NCBI RefSeq assembly: GCF_001186365.1
Contig: NZ_LDTZ01000025.1
Location: 1 to 64,000, forward strand
Source of the DNA: Gordonia jacobaea
GTDB lineage: Bacteria > Actinomycetota > Actinomycetes > Mycobacteriales > Mycobacteriaceae
DNA length: 64,000 bases
Reading direction: 5' to 3'
Numbering within the stretch: the first letter of the stretch is position 1; each line of letters opens with the position of its first letter. Below are positions 16,552-24,920 of the stretch, piece after piece. Both the position numbers and the translations under genes were made by a program. Under the pieces are notes generated by a model, which saw nothing but the letters and a program-made list of their open reading frames with translations, was not told the origin of the DNA and ran no database searches.

Positions 16552-17718
16552 ATGTCCCGACTCGTCGACGTCCTGCCGCCGTGGCGAAGTCCGCGCTGGA
16601 TCGTCCTCGGCTTCTTGATGACCAGTTTCGGGTGGGCCCCGATGATGGCGATGTCGTCCACCGCGCCCCCGACGGCACCGCTCGCCGTGGCATACGGCGC
16701 TGGACTCATCCTGTACGGGTTCGCTCTGTTGACCGTTCTGCGCAACGCGGTCGAACCCGCACCCGTGCTCGCCGCAGGTATTCAGAAGACGACGCTGCTG
16801 ATCATCGTCTGCTCAGCGCTGTGGACGCCGACTCACCTGTGGACGGAGTCGGGTGAAACGCCCTGGGTATGGCTCGCCGGCTTCGCCATCGCCGCCTGTG
16901 CGCTGCTCACCTGGCACTGTGGCGTGATCGCGGCGGTGATACTCGGCGGCGCCGCAGCACTCGGCGGCGAAATCTTCGACGGGTCGCCGATCCCGAGCCT
17001 TCTCACAACTCTCGGCTGCGCCCTGGCCGCGTGGGCGACATGTCATGTCCTGGTCTGGATTCACCGCCTGTGGCTGGCAGCTCAAGATGGTCGGGAGGCC
17101 CACACCGAACTCGCAGCCGCACAGGAGCGGTTACGCGTGGGCCGCGAGTTGCACGACGTGCTCGGGCGGCGTCTGACAGTCATCGCGCTCAAGGCCGAGC
17201 TCGCAGCCGATCTCGCCCGGCAAGATCCCGACCGAGCAGCTGCGGAAAGCGAGAGCATCCGTGAACTCGCGAACGGAACGCTTCACGAAGCACGACGCGC
17301 GATCCATGGAGAATCCGCCATCGATCTCCCGACTCAACTTCGGTCCGCACGGCTCGTGCTCGACTCAGCCGGAATCGACACGACGATCGACGTCGAGAAG
17401 CCAGACCTCATACCGCCACCCGTCACCAACCTTCTGGCGATGGTCGTTCGCGAGGCCGTCACAAATCTGTTGCGCCACAGCGACGCTCGTACCGCGTCGA
17501 TTCTGATTTCCGCGACGACCTCCATGGTGACCATGCGGATAGTCAACGATGGGGCCGGAGGAAAGACTTCACAGACGAGCACGGGCGGCGGAACCGGCCT
17601 CGCGGCGCTGTCGGCGCGATGCGCAGTCATGGGCGCGAGTCTGGTCGCAGGTCCCATCGGAGAGAACCGCTTCGAGCTGAGCCTGGTATCGCCCCGCGAC
17701 AGCGGGAATGCGCCGTGA
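16552..17718 (+). CDS. Sensor histidine kinase, NarL/DesK-type
   Basis: A 388-residue membrane histidine kinase. About five or six membrane segments fill residues 15-175 with hardly any extracellular domain, suggesting a membrane-embedded or intramembrane signal. Then come HisKA_3 with the phospho-acceptor His in LRVGRELHDVLGRRL (about residue 199), an N box EAVTNLLRHSDA and a G box GGGTGLAALSARC. The response regulator gene overlaps its stop by 4 nt (GTGA), so the two are a translationally coupled pair. The architecture resembles DesK-type kinases that sense membrane state; the ligand is unknown. Confidence 0.92.
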   Translation: MSRLVDVLPPWRSPRWIVLGFLMTSFGWAPMMAMSSTAPPTAPLAVAYGAGLILYGFALLTVLRNAVEPAPVLAAGIQKTTLLIIVCSALWTPTHLWTESGETPWVWLAGFAIAACALLTWHCGVIAAVILGGAAALGGEIFDGSPIPSLLTTLGCALAAWATCHVLVWIHRLWLAAQDGREAHTELAAAQERLRVGRELHDVLGRRLTVIALKAELAADLARQDPDRAAAESESIRELANGTLHEARRAIHGESAIDLPTQLRSARLVLDSAGIDTTIDVEKPDLIPPPVTNLLAMVVREAVTNLLRHSDARTASILISATTSMVTMRIVNDGAGGKTSQTSTGGGTGLAALSARCAVMGASLVAGPIGENRFELSLVSPRDSGNAP

Positions 17719-18341
17719 ACGAGTCAATCCGAGTCCTCCTCGCCGAGGACGATGAGCTGATCCGGGAGGCGTTGGTTGGTCTACTCGAGCGGGAGACCGA
17801 CCTGCGCGTGGTCGCCACCGCACGCGATGGCAGGGAGGCGGTCGAACGTGCTGTGCTCCATACGCCCGAAGTCGCCGTTGTCGATCTACAGATGCCGAAA
17901 CTGGATGGCCTCGAGGTCATCGGAGAACTGCAGCGGGTACTCCCGCAGTGCGCCGGGGTGATACTCACCGGCCACGGGCACCCCAATGCTCTGCGTACCG
18001 CCCTTGCCTCCGGCGCACGAGGCTTCCTCGCCAAGGGAGCGCCCGCCACCGCCCTCGCGGATGTCGTCAGGCGAGTCCACTCGGGGCAACGCTACGTCGA
18101 CCCGGTACTCGCCGCAGACGCGTTGACCATGCGACCGTCACCGCTGACGGCACGTGAGACCCAGGTCCTCGCGGCCGCGCAAGAAGACCGCGCCGTCCGC
18201 GATGTCGCCCGAGAACTTTTTCTCTCCACCGGCACCGTGCGGAACCATCTCGCGACCATCAATCGAAAACTCGGCGTCGACAATCGATCCGGCGCCTACC
18301 GAATAGCCCGCGAGAACGGGTGGGTGGATTTTGCGCCGTGA
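17715..18341 (+). CDS. NarL-family response regulator
   Basis: A 208-residue regulator: receiver domain at residues 1-120 with the phospho-acceptor Asp in VAVVDLQMPKLDG (about residue 55), acidic pocket LLAEDDE and the conserved Lys in LAKGAP. A LuxR-type helix-turn-helix follows (about 140-205; LTARETQVLAAAQEDRAVRDVA, then LSTGTVRNHL). The GTG start overlaps the kinase stop in GTGA. It should control the next membrane-protein gene or a distant regulon; an inverted repeat CGTGA-N5-TCACG at 18390-18404 lies just downstream, before that gene. Confidence 0.93.
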   Translation: MNESIRVLLAEDDELIREALVGLLERETDLRVVATARDGREAVERAVLHTPEVAVVDLQMPKLDGLEVIGELQRVLPQCAGVILTGHGHPNALRTALASGARGFLAKGAPATALADVVRRVHSGQRYVDPVLAADALTMRPSPLTARETQVLAAAQEDRAVRDVARELFLSTGTVRNHLATINRKLGVDNRSGAYRIARENGWVDFAP

Positions 18342-18441
18342 GCGCGAACACGATTCGGCTGTGCCGCCCCGGGAATTCCGCGGAAAATTCGTGACCGATT
18401 CACGGGTTGGCCGGGCACGAGCCGGGCCGAGACTTTCGAGT

Positions 18442-19044
18442 ATGAACACACAAACTCATCTCGAGAATCACAGCCACCACAACGCAGGCCAGAACGGGAG
18501 CATAGGGCGCCATGTCCTGGGGCGCTGGCCCTCACTCCTCGGTCTGGCCGCTCTGCTTTTCAACGTCACTAACGGAGCAGACTCCCATGTGACCGCGATG
18601 ATCATCGTCATCGCCTCCATGTGCTACCTGGCCGCGAGTGCCATCGGCCGTCAACACAGCGGCTGGGTCGTGGTCGCGGTGGCAAGCATCGCCGTCGTCC
18701 TCGCACGCCTCACCGGACTCGACCCCACCGCGACCCTGCTCGTCATGGGCGCCGGTTTCGCCGCCTTCGGCTTCCTCCGCGGCCGCAACATCGACCGCCG
18801 TGAACTCACGGCACAAACCCTGGCGTTCGGAGGATTCAGCGCAATCGCGCTCACCGCCATGGTGGTGAATCCCGTCGCCGCCCTGTATTTGGCCGCACTC
18901 GGCGCCATCGGGCACGCGGGCTGGGACGTGATCTACTTCGTCCGAAACAAGGTTGTGCCGCGTTCTCTTGCCGAGGCCTGCTTCATGCTCGACCTCGGCC
19001 TCGGCGTCGCGCTGCTTCTGATCGCCTGGCTCGGCCCCTTCTGA
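18442..19044 (+). CDS. Hypothetical multi-pass membrane protein
   Basis: A 200-residue protein with a His-rich hydrophilic start (HLENHSHHNAG, about 25 residues) and about six membrane segments between residues 28 and 198. I do not recognise the family. It starts about 100 bp after the two-component pair on the same strand, with the inverted repeat CGTGA-N5-TCACG (18390-18404) in between, so it is a plausible target of that system. The frame also opens upstream, but ATG 18442 gives the only sensible N-terminus. Confidence 0.72.
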   Translation: MNTQTHLENHSHHNAGQNGSIGRHVLGRWPSLLGLAALLFNVTNGADSHVTAMIIVIASMCYLAASAIGRQHSGWVVVAVASIAVVLARLTGLDPTATLLVMGAGFAAFGFLRGRNIDRRELTAQTLAFGGFSAIALTAMVVNPVAALYLAALGAIGHAGWDVIYFVRNKVVPRSLAEACFMLDLGLGVALLLIAWLGPF

Positions 19045-19121
19045 CCGGCCCCACCGGGATGCCCACACCTGACTGCCCTATGCGTGGAACCTTCGCCGCT
19101 ATCGAACCCCTCGCCAACTGG

Positions 19122-19169
19122 TTGTGTTTCGCGACCAGTTGCCATAGCCTTTAACTGATCGCGAAACAC
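19122..19169 (+). promoter_or_regulatory. Hydrolase-hxlR promoter inside a long inverted repeat
   Basis: TTGTGT (19122-19127) and TAGCCT (19145-19150) are 17 bp apart. They lie in a dyad whose arms GTGTTTCGCGAcCAGTT (19124-19140) and AACTGaTCGCGAAACAC (19153-19169) match at 16 of 17 positions. The outer 11 bp are perfect. One arm covers the -35 and the other the transcription start, a strong operator layout for the HxlR regulator encoded two genes on. Confidence 0.72.
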
Positions 19170-19195
19170 GAGCAGTTTAGAGAAAGGTGTCAACG

Positions 19196-19942
19196 ATGAG
19201 CAGTCAACCCACCGTGATCTTGGTGCCAGGCGCATGGACGGGAGCCTGGGTGTGGGAGCCAACAGCAAACGAGTTGTGCCGCAGAGGAATTGAAGCCGAG
19301 GCGGTGACCCTTCGCGGTCTCGAGACCAACCTGCCCCGAGCAGCCATCGCCGCTGTCCATCTCGAAGACCACGTCGATCAGGTCGTCGCGCTTGTCACTC
19401 GTCGCACGAATCCCGTTGTGCTCGTCGGCCATTCATATTCGTCAATGGTCACCGCTCAGGTTGCCGACCGTGTGGGCGCCCAGGTCGTCGGACTCGTTCA
19501 CTTCGGAGGCTTCATGCCCGAGGATGGACGTTCCCTGCTCGACGGCTGGGGACACTCTCCGTCGGCACGCGAGGACGAGCGCCGGGCAATCGTCGATGCG
19601 GGAGATGTATGGTTGCCACCCGAGCCACACATGCTCGAACACGAACGGGACCTCACGAATGCCGACCGGACGTTACTTGCCGAGCGATTCACGCTGCACC
19701 CAGGTCACACCGTCACCGACCCCGCGCGGCTGCATACCGCCAGTTCGGATCAGCCCACGACATACTTCACCCTGTCGCCTGAGGACATCTCGACCGCAAG
19801 CCGCGCGACGGACCCGGGTGTCCCGAAGGCATGGCGGGTCGAGCATCTCGTGAGCGGACACTGGCCCATGCTGTCGAGGCCCGACGACGTCGTCGACCTC
19901 ATCGCCCGTGAAGTGGTCCGCTACGGAGAAGGACAGGAGTGA
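19196..19942 (+). CDS. Alpha/beta hydrolase
   Basis: A 248-residue soluble hydrolase. The oxyanion region is VILVPGAWTGAWVWEP, the nucleophile elbow is VVLVGHSYSSMV (Ser about residue 81), and the catalytic His is in EHLVSGHWPMLSRP near residue 222. It resembles the RsbQ/MenH-like group of small hydrolases; the substrate is unknown. GAAAGG 8 nt before ATG 19196 favours this over GTG 19187. The HxlR regulator gene begins 3 bp after the stop, so both are expressed together. Confidence 0.87.
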   Translation: MSSQPTVILVPGAWTGAWVWEPTANELCRRGIEAEAVTLRGLETNLPRAAIAAVHLEDHVDQVVALVTRRTNPVVLVGHSYSSMVTAQVADRVGAQVVGLVHFGGFMPEDGRSLLDGWGHSPSAREDERRAIVDAGDVWLPPEPHMLEHERDLTNADRTLLAERFTLHPGHTVTDPARLHTASSDQPTTYFTLSPEDISTASRATDPGVPKAWRVEHLVSGHWPMLSRPDDVVDLIAREVVRYGEGQE

Positions 19943-19945
19943 AGC

Positions 19946-20386
19946 ATGGCCACGACAGATCGTTCCCGTTGCCCGATCAACCTCGCTGTCGAGATTCTGG
20001 GAGACCGCTGGACCTTACTTGTGCTGCGCGACATCATCTTTGCCGACCGTAGGCACTTCCGAGAACTTCTCCGCGGCTCAGAAGAGCACATCACCAGCAG
20101 CATCCTGGCCGACCGGCTCGACCGACTCACGACGGCTGGAATTCTCACCCGCGAGGACGATCCCACGCACCGACAGAAGGCCCGGTACACGCTGACGGAC
20201 AAGGGCATCGACCTCGTCCCGGTCGTCGCCACCGTGGCGCAGTGGGGTGCGGCTCACTACCCGGCCGATCCGGACAAGGTCGACGTGGTCGCTGAACTCG
20301 CATACGAGCCTCCGACGGCGTGGACGCATCTCATGGACGCCCTGCGCTCCGAGCACTCACCCAGCGCCCCCATGGACTCGATGTAA
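19946..20386 (+). CDS. HxlR-family transcriptional regulator
   Basis: A 146-residue winged-helix regulator with the family signature from CPINLAVEILGDRWTLLVLRDI onwards, RHFRELLRG and a wing in YTLTDKGIDLVPVV. The single Cys near residue 9 is the position used as an electrophile or oxidant sensor in HypR/QorR-type members. It lies in an operon with the hydrolase and probably binds the long inverted repeat at 19124-19169. Confidence 0.9.
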   Translation: MATTDRSRCPINLAVEILGDRWTLLVLRDIIFADRRHFRELLRGSEEHITSSILADRLDRLTTAGILTREDDPTHRQKARYTLTDKGIDLVPVVATVAQWGAAHYPADPDKVDVVAELAYEPPTAWTHLMDALRSEHSPSAPMDSM

Positions 20387-20518
20387 TCTCCGCGCTCTGG
20401 TGGCGCGTTGCGCTTTGGCGTTCTAAAGTCTCGATCCAGGAAGATCGGCCCACCTCGTCGGCCGTTTCCGCTCAGCGATGCGGCATCGGGCGCGTCGCAC
20501 AACGAATCGAGAGCGCGC

Positions 20519-21697
20519 ATGCGACATCGGCTGGCGGCAACGGCAATTCTGAGCGCGACGATAGCGGCTGTCGCGACAGCGCCGAACGGTTCTGCCGCGA
20601 CTGTTCTGACCGTCGCAGGCAATCAGCTGGTGGTCAGTACCCCGATGAGCCAGGAACTACGCGGAGACCTCTGCCGATCTCCGAACGTGTGTAAGGCCGT
20701 CGAATACCCGTCCGCGTCGATCGGTTCGGTGGCGCTCCAGCAGGGAGCCGTCAACCTGCAGAAGGCGATCGCCTCGACGTCGGGCAAGAAGATCGTGATG
20801 GCCTACTCGCAGGCCGGATACATCGTCACGATGTGGGTGGCCGCGCACGCGCACGACGCGGATGCTCCCAGTCGCGACGATCTCACGTTCATAGTGTTCG
20901 GAAATCCGCAACGTGCGATCGGCGGATTTTCACGGGCGACCGGTGGCGCCTCGACTCCCAGTAAGACCGGGTATCGGGTCATCGATGTGAGTCGCGAGTA
21001 CGACCTGGAGTCCGACTTCCCCACCAATCCGTTCAACGCACTGGCCGTCGCAAACGCATTCGCGGGCTATCTGCTGGTCCACACCGACTACACCGGCGTC
21101 GACATCAACGATCCCCGCAACCTGGTGAAGACGGTCGACGACACAACCTACGTGCTCGTGCCGACCGACAATCTCCCCCTCCTCCAACCCCTGCGCATGC
21201 TGGGCTTGAACGCTCTGGCAGACCAGCTCAATCCCGCGCTCAAGAAGATCGTCGACGCCGGGTACGACCGGAGCGGATTCACTCCGCAGACCACACCGGT
21301 GTTTCCACTACCCGAGGGATCGCCCACCTCGTCGTCGAGGAGCAGCAACTCTGTCACCGTCTCGAGCAAGCTCGCGACGTCGCAGCGCCCGACGGCGCTT
21401 CTGACGGCGCCGGCCCCACTCGCCGCGACCGCCCCGACCACCTACTCCCTCGCAACGACGCCGACGACGCAACCCGCGACGACCAGCACCTCGAAATCCG
21501 TTTCCGACGCGCCTTCGCAGACAACGCAAGTCACGCAATCTGAGTCCGCGAGCGCGGTCGGCAACAACGAAGCGGCCCCTGCGGCGACGCCTCACACGAC
21601 CTCGGTGCCCGACGCAACCGCAGAGCCCGATGCCTCAGCCAAGGACACCTCGCACACGGCAGCTGAGACCGCGGGAGCGGTGGGCGCAGCGTCGTAG
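20519..21697 (+). CDS. Secreted PE-PPE-domain protein (serine hydrolase fold)
   Basis: A 392-residue precursor with a Sec signal peptide (residues 1-26, ending NGSAA). Residues 30-265 resemble the PE-PPE domain (PF08237), an alpha/beta-hydrolase fold found behind PE and PPE regions in mycobacteria. The nucleophile elbow appears as VMAYSQAGYIV. There is no PE or PPE region here, so it would leave by Sec rather than type VII secretion. The last ~125 residues are a Ser/Thr/Ala/Pro-rich low-complexity tail, perhaps for cell-wall spanning. An upstream in-frame opening to 20408 is rejected because the signal peptide begins at 20519. The substrate is unknown; mycobacterial relatives include esterases. 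Confidence 0.8.
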   Translation: MRHRLAATAILSATIAAVATAPNGSAATVLTVAGNQLVVSTPMSQELRGDLCRSPNVCKAVEYPSASIGSVALQQGAVNLQKAIASTSGKKIVMAYSQAGYIVTMWVAAHAHDADAPSRDDLTFIVFGNPQRAIGGFSRATGGASTPSKTGYRVIDVSREYDLESDFPTNPFNALAVANAFAGYLLVHTDYTGVDINDPRNLVKTVDDTTYVLVPTDNLPLLQPLRMLGLNALADQLNPALKKIVDAGYDRSGFTPQTTPVFPLPEGSPTSSSRSSNSVTVSSKLATSQRPTALLTAPAPLAATAPTTYSLATTPTTQPATTSTSKSVSDAPSQTTQVTQSESASAVGNNEAAPAATPHTTSVPDATAEPDASAKDTSHTAAETAGAVGAAS

Positions 21698-21719
21698 CGC
21701 GGTGTTTACTTTCATGCTC

Positions 21720-21725
21720 TACGAT
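21720..21725 (+). promoter_or_regulatory. -10 element (TACGAT) for a leaderless small gene
   Basis: TACGAT ends 8 nt before GTG 21734. No Shine-Dalgarno is present. TTTACT near 21703 may serve as a weak -35. Confidence 0.45.
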
Positions 21726-21733
21726 CTGCACCC

Positions 21734-21895
21734 GTGCTGGAAGATCTGAACAAGGCCGCGAAGAAGTCGGGGCTCCACGTTGCGCCGGGCAAGAAAAAGG
21801 ACACGTACTCAGTGCGAAAGTCCAAGAGCGGCAAGCTCATAGCCAAGAACATCGACGCCGACGAGGTAAAGAAGATCATCAAAGATCGCAAGTGA
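21734..21895 (+). CDS. Small Lys-rich protein (53 aa), unknown
   Basis: GTG-initiated frame of 53 residues: VLEDLNKAAKKSGLHVAPG, then KKDTYSVRKSKSGKLIAKN and a helical end DADEVKKIIKDRK. About 15 Lys make it very basic. The predicted layout is helix, short beta segment, helix, which resembles a small RNA- or DNA-binding protein. A TANNNT -10 is correctly placed for a leaderless transcript, and the third-codon-position GC bias is normal. It follows the PE-PPE gene by 36 bp but has its own promoter. No family recognised. Confidence 0.65.
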   Translation: MLEDLNKAAKKSGLHVAPGKKKDTYSVRKSKSGKLIAKNIDADEVKKIIKDRK

Positions 21896-21922
21896 CCTCG
21901 ACCAACCCGGGTGCGGCCCTCA

Positions 21923-22666
21923 TCAACCGAGGTGGGCCAGCATCGTCACAAGTTGGTCGTGCTCACCCGACACCTCGGAGAACCGCAGCGGCTTGACCCG
22001 CTCGACCAGTATCTCGCGCTCCGAGGTGGGCAGCAGTTTCATCACCTCGGTGAGGAACTCGTCGAGCGGCATGGCCCACTCGGCGTCGGCCTGTCCGGGC
22101 ATGAGGTCTGTCTGCACGGCCGGCGGGACCAGTTCGAGGACAGCGATACCCTTGTCCGCCAATTGAATCCGAAGGCTCTCCGATAGCGAGTGGATGGCCG
22201 CCTTCGTGGCGCTGTACGTGGGGGTGCCGACCATCGGCGTGAACGCCAGACCCGACGACACCGTGATGAAGGTCGCCCCGTCCTTACCGGCCAGCGAATC
22301 GGTGAAGGCCGCGACCAGACGTAGCGGTCCCAGAATGTTTGTGTCGACCTCCAGAGCCGCGGTCTCCAGAAAGTCGGGAGTCGTGAGGTCCTCGGCCCGC
22401 ATGATCCCCGACATCGCGACGACCACGTTCAGTTCCGGGAAACGTCGAGTCACCTCAGCGGCCGCGCGAGTGACGTCGTCGGTGTCGGTGGTGTCGATGC
22501 GGACCGCCTCGATCCCGGGGTGCTCGGCGACGATCTGGTCGAGAAGTTCCTTACGACGCCCGCCGATGAGGACCGTGTTGCCCGCCTCCTTCAGCCTCAG
22601 CGCGAGACCGAGTCCAATGCCCGACGTCGCGCCCGCGATGAAAATGGTGTTGCCGCTTGTCTTCAT
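21923..22666 (-). CDS. Short-chain dehydrogenase/reductase (DltE-like)
   Basis: A 247-residue SDR. The NAD(P) site is IAGATSGIG, the second-half motif is VVAMSGIM (in place of NNAG), the catalytic Ser is in ITVSSGLAF and Tyr/Lys are in YSATKAAIH. It resembles the DltE/YciK-like group often found with XRE or TetR repressors; the substrate is unknown. GAGGAG lies just upstream of ATG 22666. The gene is divergent from the XRE-family regulator at 22853, which probably controls it. Confidence 0.9.
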   Translation of the reverse strand: MKTSGNTIFIAGATSGIGLGLALRLKEAGNTVLIGGRRKELLDQIVAEHPGIEAVRIDTTDTDDVTRAAAEVTRRFPELNVVVAMSGIMRAEDLTTPDFLETAALEVDTNILGPLRLVAAFTDSLAGKDGATFITVSSGLAFTPMVGTPTYSATKAAIHSLSESLRIQLADKGIAVLELVPPAVQTDLMPGQADAEWAMPLDEFLTEVMKLLPTSEREILVERVKPLRFSEVSGEHDQLVTMLAHLG

Positions 22667-22852
22667 GTCGTCTCCTCGTTGCCGTGTGGTCCGGCCGTGC
22701 GCCGTTCCTCGGTTCTGACTCCGAGTTCACTCCTCTCGTACGACGCCGACAAGGCACCCGATATCCGGGGACCGACAATCCCTGGTTCACCTCCGTCCGA
22801 TCGGTCACCCTGGAGAGATGACTGACAAGCCGATGCCCTCGAAGCGAGCAAG

Positions 22853-23689
22853 GTGAGCACCGTCGATCGAGCGGGCCTCGCCGAGTTCCTCCGTCGGCGC
22901 CGGGAGTCGTTGCAACCCGCCGACGTCGGCCTCGGCGTCGGACAACGCCGCAGGACACAGGGGCTCAGGCGCGAGGAGGTCGCGGCGCTCGCAGGAATGT
23001 CGGTCGATTACTACACGCGACTCGAACAGCAACGTGGGCCGCAGCCGTCGGACCAGATGGTCACGGCCATTGCGCGGGCACTGCACCTGTCACTCGCCGA
23101 ACGCGACCACCTGTTCCGGTTGGCAGGACACAACGCGCCCGACCACCTCAGCCGGGATGATCACATCTCCCCCGGGATGCTGCGCATCATCGACCGCCTC
23201 ACCGACACTCCGGCCATGGTCGTCAACAGTGCCGGTGAGACTCTCGTACAGACCCCGCTGGCTGCCGCGCTCGTCGGTGACGACAGTGTCTTCACCGGGT
23301 TGAGCCGATCGATTGCCTATCGATGGTTCACCGACGCTGACACCCGTGCGCGTTTTCTCCCCGAGGATCACGCCCTGCATGCGCGGGCGCACACGGCCAG
23401 ACTGCGGGAGGCGGTCACGCGGCTCGGACCACACTCGCGTGCAGCAGAAGTCGCCGACGCACTACTCGCCGAGAGCACCGAGTTCGCAGAGCTGTGGCAC
23501 CGGCACGATGTCGGCGTCACGCTGACCGACACCGACAAGCGAATCGTGCACGGTTCACTCGGCGTCATCGAGGTGCAGTGCCAGATGCTGTTCGATCCGA
23601 GCACCGCTCAAGCACTATTGGTTTACACCGCGGTGCCGGGCTCGTCCGATTACGAGAAACTGGCGATGCTCGCGGCGTTCGCCGACTGA
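22853..23689 (+). CDS. XRE-family regulator with MmyB-type ligand domain
   Basis: A 278-residue regulator. The helix-turn-helix covers residues 5-75 (LAEFLRRRRESLQPADVG, then RREEVAALAGMSVDYYTRLEQQRG) and is followed by an MmyB-like PAS ligand domain (about 105-275), which binds fatty acids or other hydrophobic molecules in characterised members. The start is GTG. It is divergent from an SDR gene across 186 bp holding the near-palindrome CCCGATATCCGGG (22757-22769), a candidate operator. MmyB-type regulators are typically encoded beside the SDR they repress. Confidence 0.9.
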   Translation: MSTVDRAGLAEFLRRRRESLQPADVGLGVGQRRRTQGLRREEVAALAGMSVDYYTRLEQQRGPQPSDQMVTAIARALHLSLAERDHLFRLAGHNAPDHLSRDDHISPGMLRIIDRLTDTPAMVVNSAGETLVQTPLAAALVGDDSVFTGLSRSIAYRWFTDADTRARFLPEDHALHARAHTARLREAVTRLGPHSRAAEVADALLAESTEFAELWHRHDVGVTLTDTDKRIVHGSLGVIEVQCQMLFDPSTAQALLVYTAVPGSSDYEKLAMLAAFAD

Positions 23690-23707
23690 ACCGCCAACCT
23701 CTCGGCC

Positions 23708-24850
23708 TCAGAGGCTGCGCGAGATGATCTCCTTCATGATCTCGTTGGTGCCCGCGTAGATCTTCTGCACCCGCTGATCGGCCCACATGCGCGCGATCGG
23801 GTATTCGTTCATGTACCCGTAGCCACCGAAGAGTTGCAGACATTCGTCGGCCACCGCCATCGCCCGCTCACTGGTCCACCACTTGGCCATCGCGACAGTA
23901 GGGATGTCGAGCTTGCCGTCGAGGTGCTTGATGATGCAATCGTCGGTGAACACGCGGGCGATGCGCGCCTCGGTGGCGACCTCTGCGAGCTTGAACTTGG
24001 TGTTCTGGAAACCGAAGATGGGTCGGCCGAATGCGGTGCGGTCCTTGGTGTAGGCCAGCGTGTGCTCGAGCGCGACCTCCATCCCGGCGGTCGACGCGAC
24101 GGCGATGATCAGACGCTCCTGCGGGAGCTGATGCATGAGCTGAATGAAGCCCTGACCCTCTTCGGTGCCGAGCAGGTTCGACGTCGGCACGCGAACACCG
24201 TCGAAAAAGAGCTCCGAGGTGTCCTGTCCGCGCTGCCCGACCTTGTCGAGCACACGACCACGCCTGAACCCGGGACGATCGGCCTCGACGAGGACGAGCG
24301 AGATTCCCTTGGCACCCTCACTCACGTCGGTCTTGGCGACGACGATGATGAGGTCAGCCTGGCCGCCATTGGTGATGAAGGTCTTCGAGCCGTCGATGAC
24401 GTACTCGTCACCCTCGCGGATCGCCTTGGTCTTCACGGCCTGCAGGTCCGATCCGGTACCCGGCTCGGTCATCGCGATGGCCCCGACGACCTCGCCCGAC
24501 GCCATCTTCGGGAGCCAGGTGCGCTTCTGCTCCTCCGACCCGTAGGCGAGGAGGTAGTGGGCGATGATCCCGTTGTGAAGGCTCGCGCCCCACGACGAGT
24601 CCGCGATGCGCGCCTGCTCCTCGATCAGCACCGCCTCGTGGGCGAACGTTCCGCCGCCTCCGCCGTACTCCTCGGGAATCGACATGCACAGCAGGCCGAG
24701 GTCACCCGCCTTGTTCCACAGCTCACGGTCGACGTGATGCTGCTCGATGAACTTCTCGATATTCGGCTTGATCTCCTTCTCGCAGAAACTGCGAGCAAGA
24801 TCGCGCACCGCTGTCAGGTCGTCGGTTTCCCACGGGGAGCGCTCGGCCAT
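23708..24850 (-). CDS. Acyl-CoA dehydrogenase (long-chain type)
   Basis: A 380-residue FAD enzyme catalysing alpha,beta-dehydrogenation of acyl-CoA. Visible marks: AMTEPGTGSDLQ (FAD and substrate contact), ITNGGQADLIIVVAKT, DRTAFGRPIFGFQNTKFKLAE, and the C-terminal YAGTNEIMKEIISRSL. The usual YEGT catalytic Glu is Ala here. The catalytic base is instead expected in helix G, at the Glu of MEVALEHTLAYTKDR, as in long-chain and isovaleryl-CoA dehydrogenases. GAGGTG before ATG 24850 fixes the start. No electron-transfer flavoprotein gene is adjacent. Confidence 0.92.
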   Translation of the reverse strand: MAERSPWETDDLTAVRDLARSFCEKEIKPNIEKFIEQHHVDRELWNKAGDLGLLCMSIPEEYGGGGGTFAHEAVLIEEQARIADSSWGASLHNGIIAHYLLAYGSEEQKRTWLPKMASGEVVGAIAMTEPGTGSDLQAVKTKAIREGDEYVIDGSKTFITNGGQADLIIVVAKTDVSEGAKGISLVLVEADRPGFRRGRVLDKVGQRGQDTSELFFDGVRVPTSNLLGTEEGQGFIQLMHQLPQERLIIAVASTAGMEVALEHTLAYTKDRTAFGRPIFGFQNTKFKLAEVATEARIARVFTDDCIIKHLDGKLDIPTVAMAKWWTSERAMAVADECLQLFGGYGYMNEYPIARMWADQRVQKIYAGTNEIMKEIISRSL

Positions 24851-24920
24851 GCTGTACACCTCGATCGTCGGCAAACAATGTCACCGCCGATCGTAACAGT
24901 GGCCGGTGTCACAGTACTTG

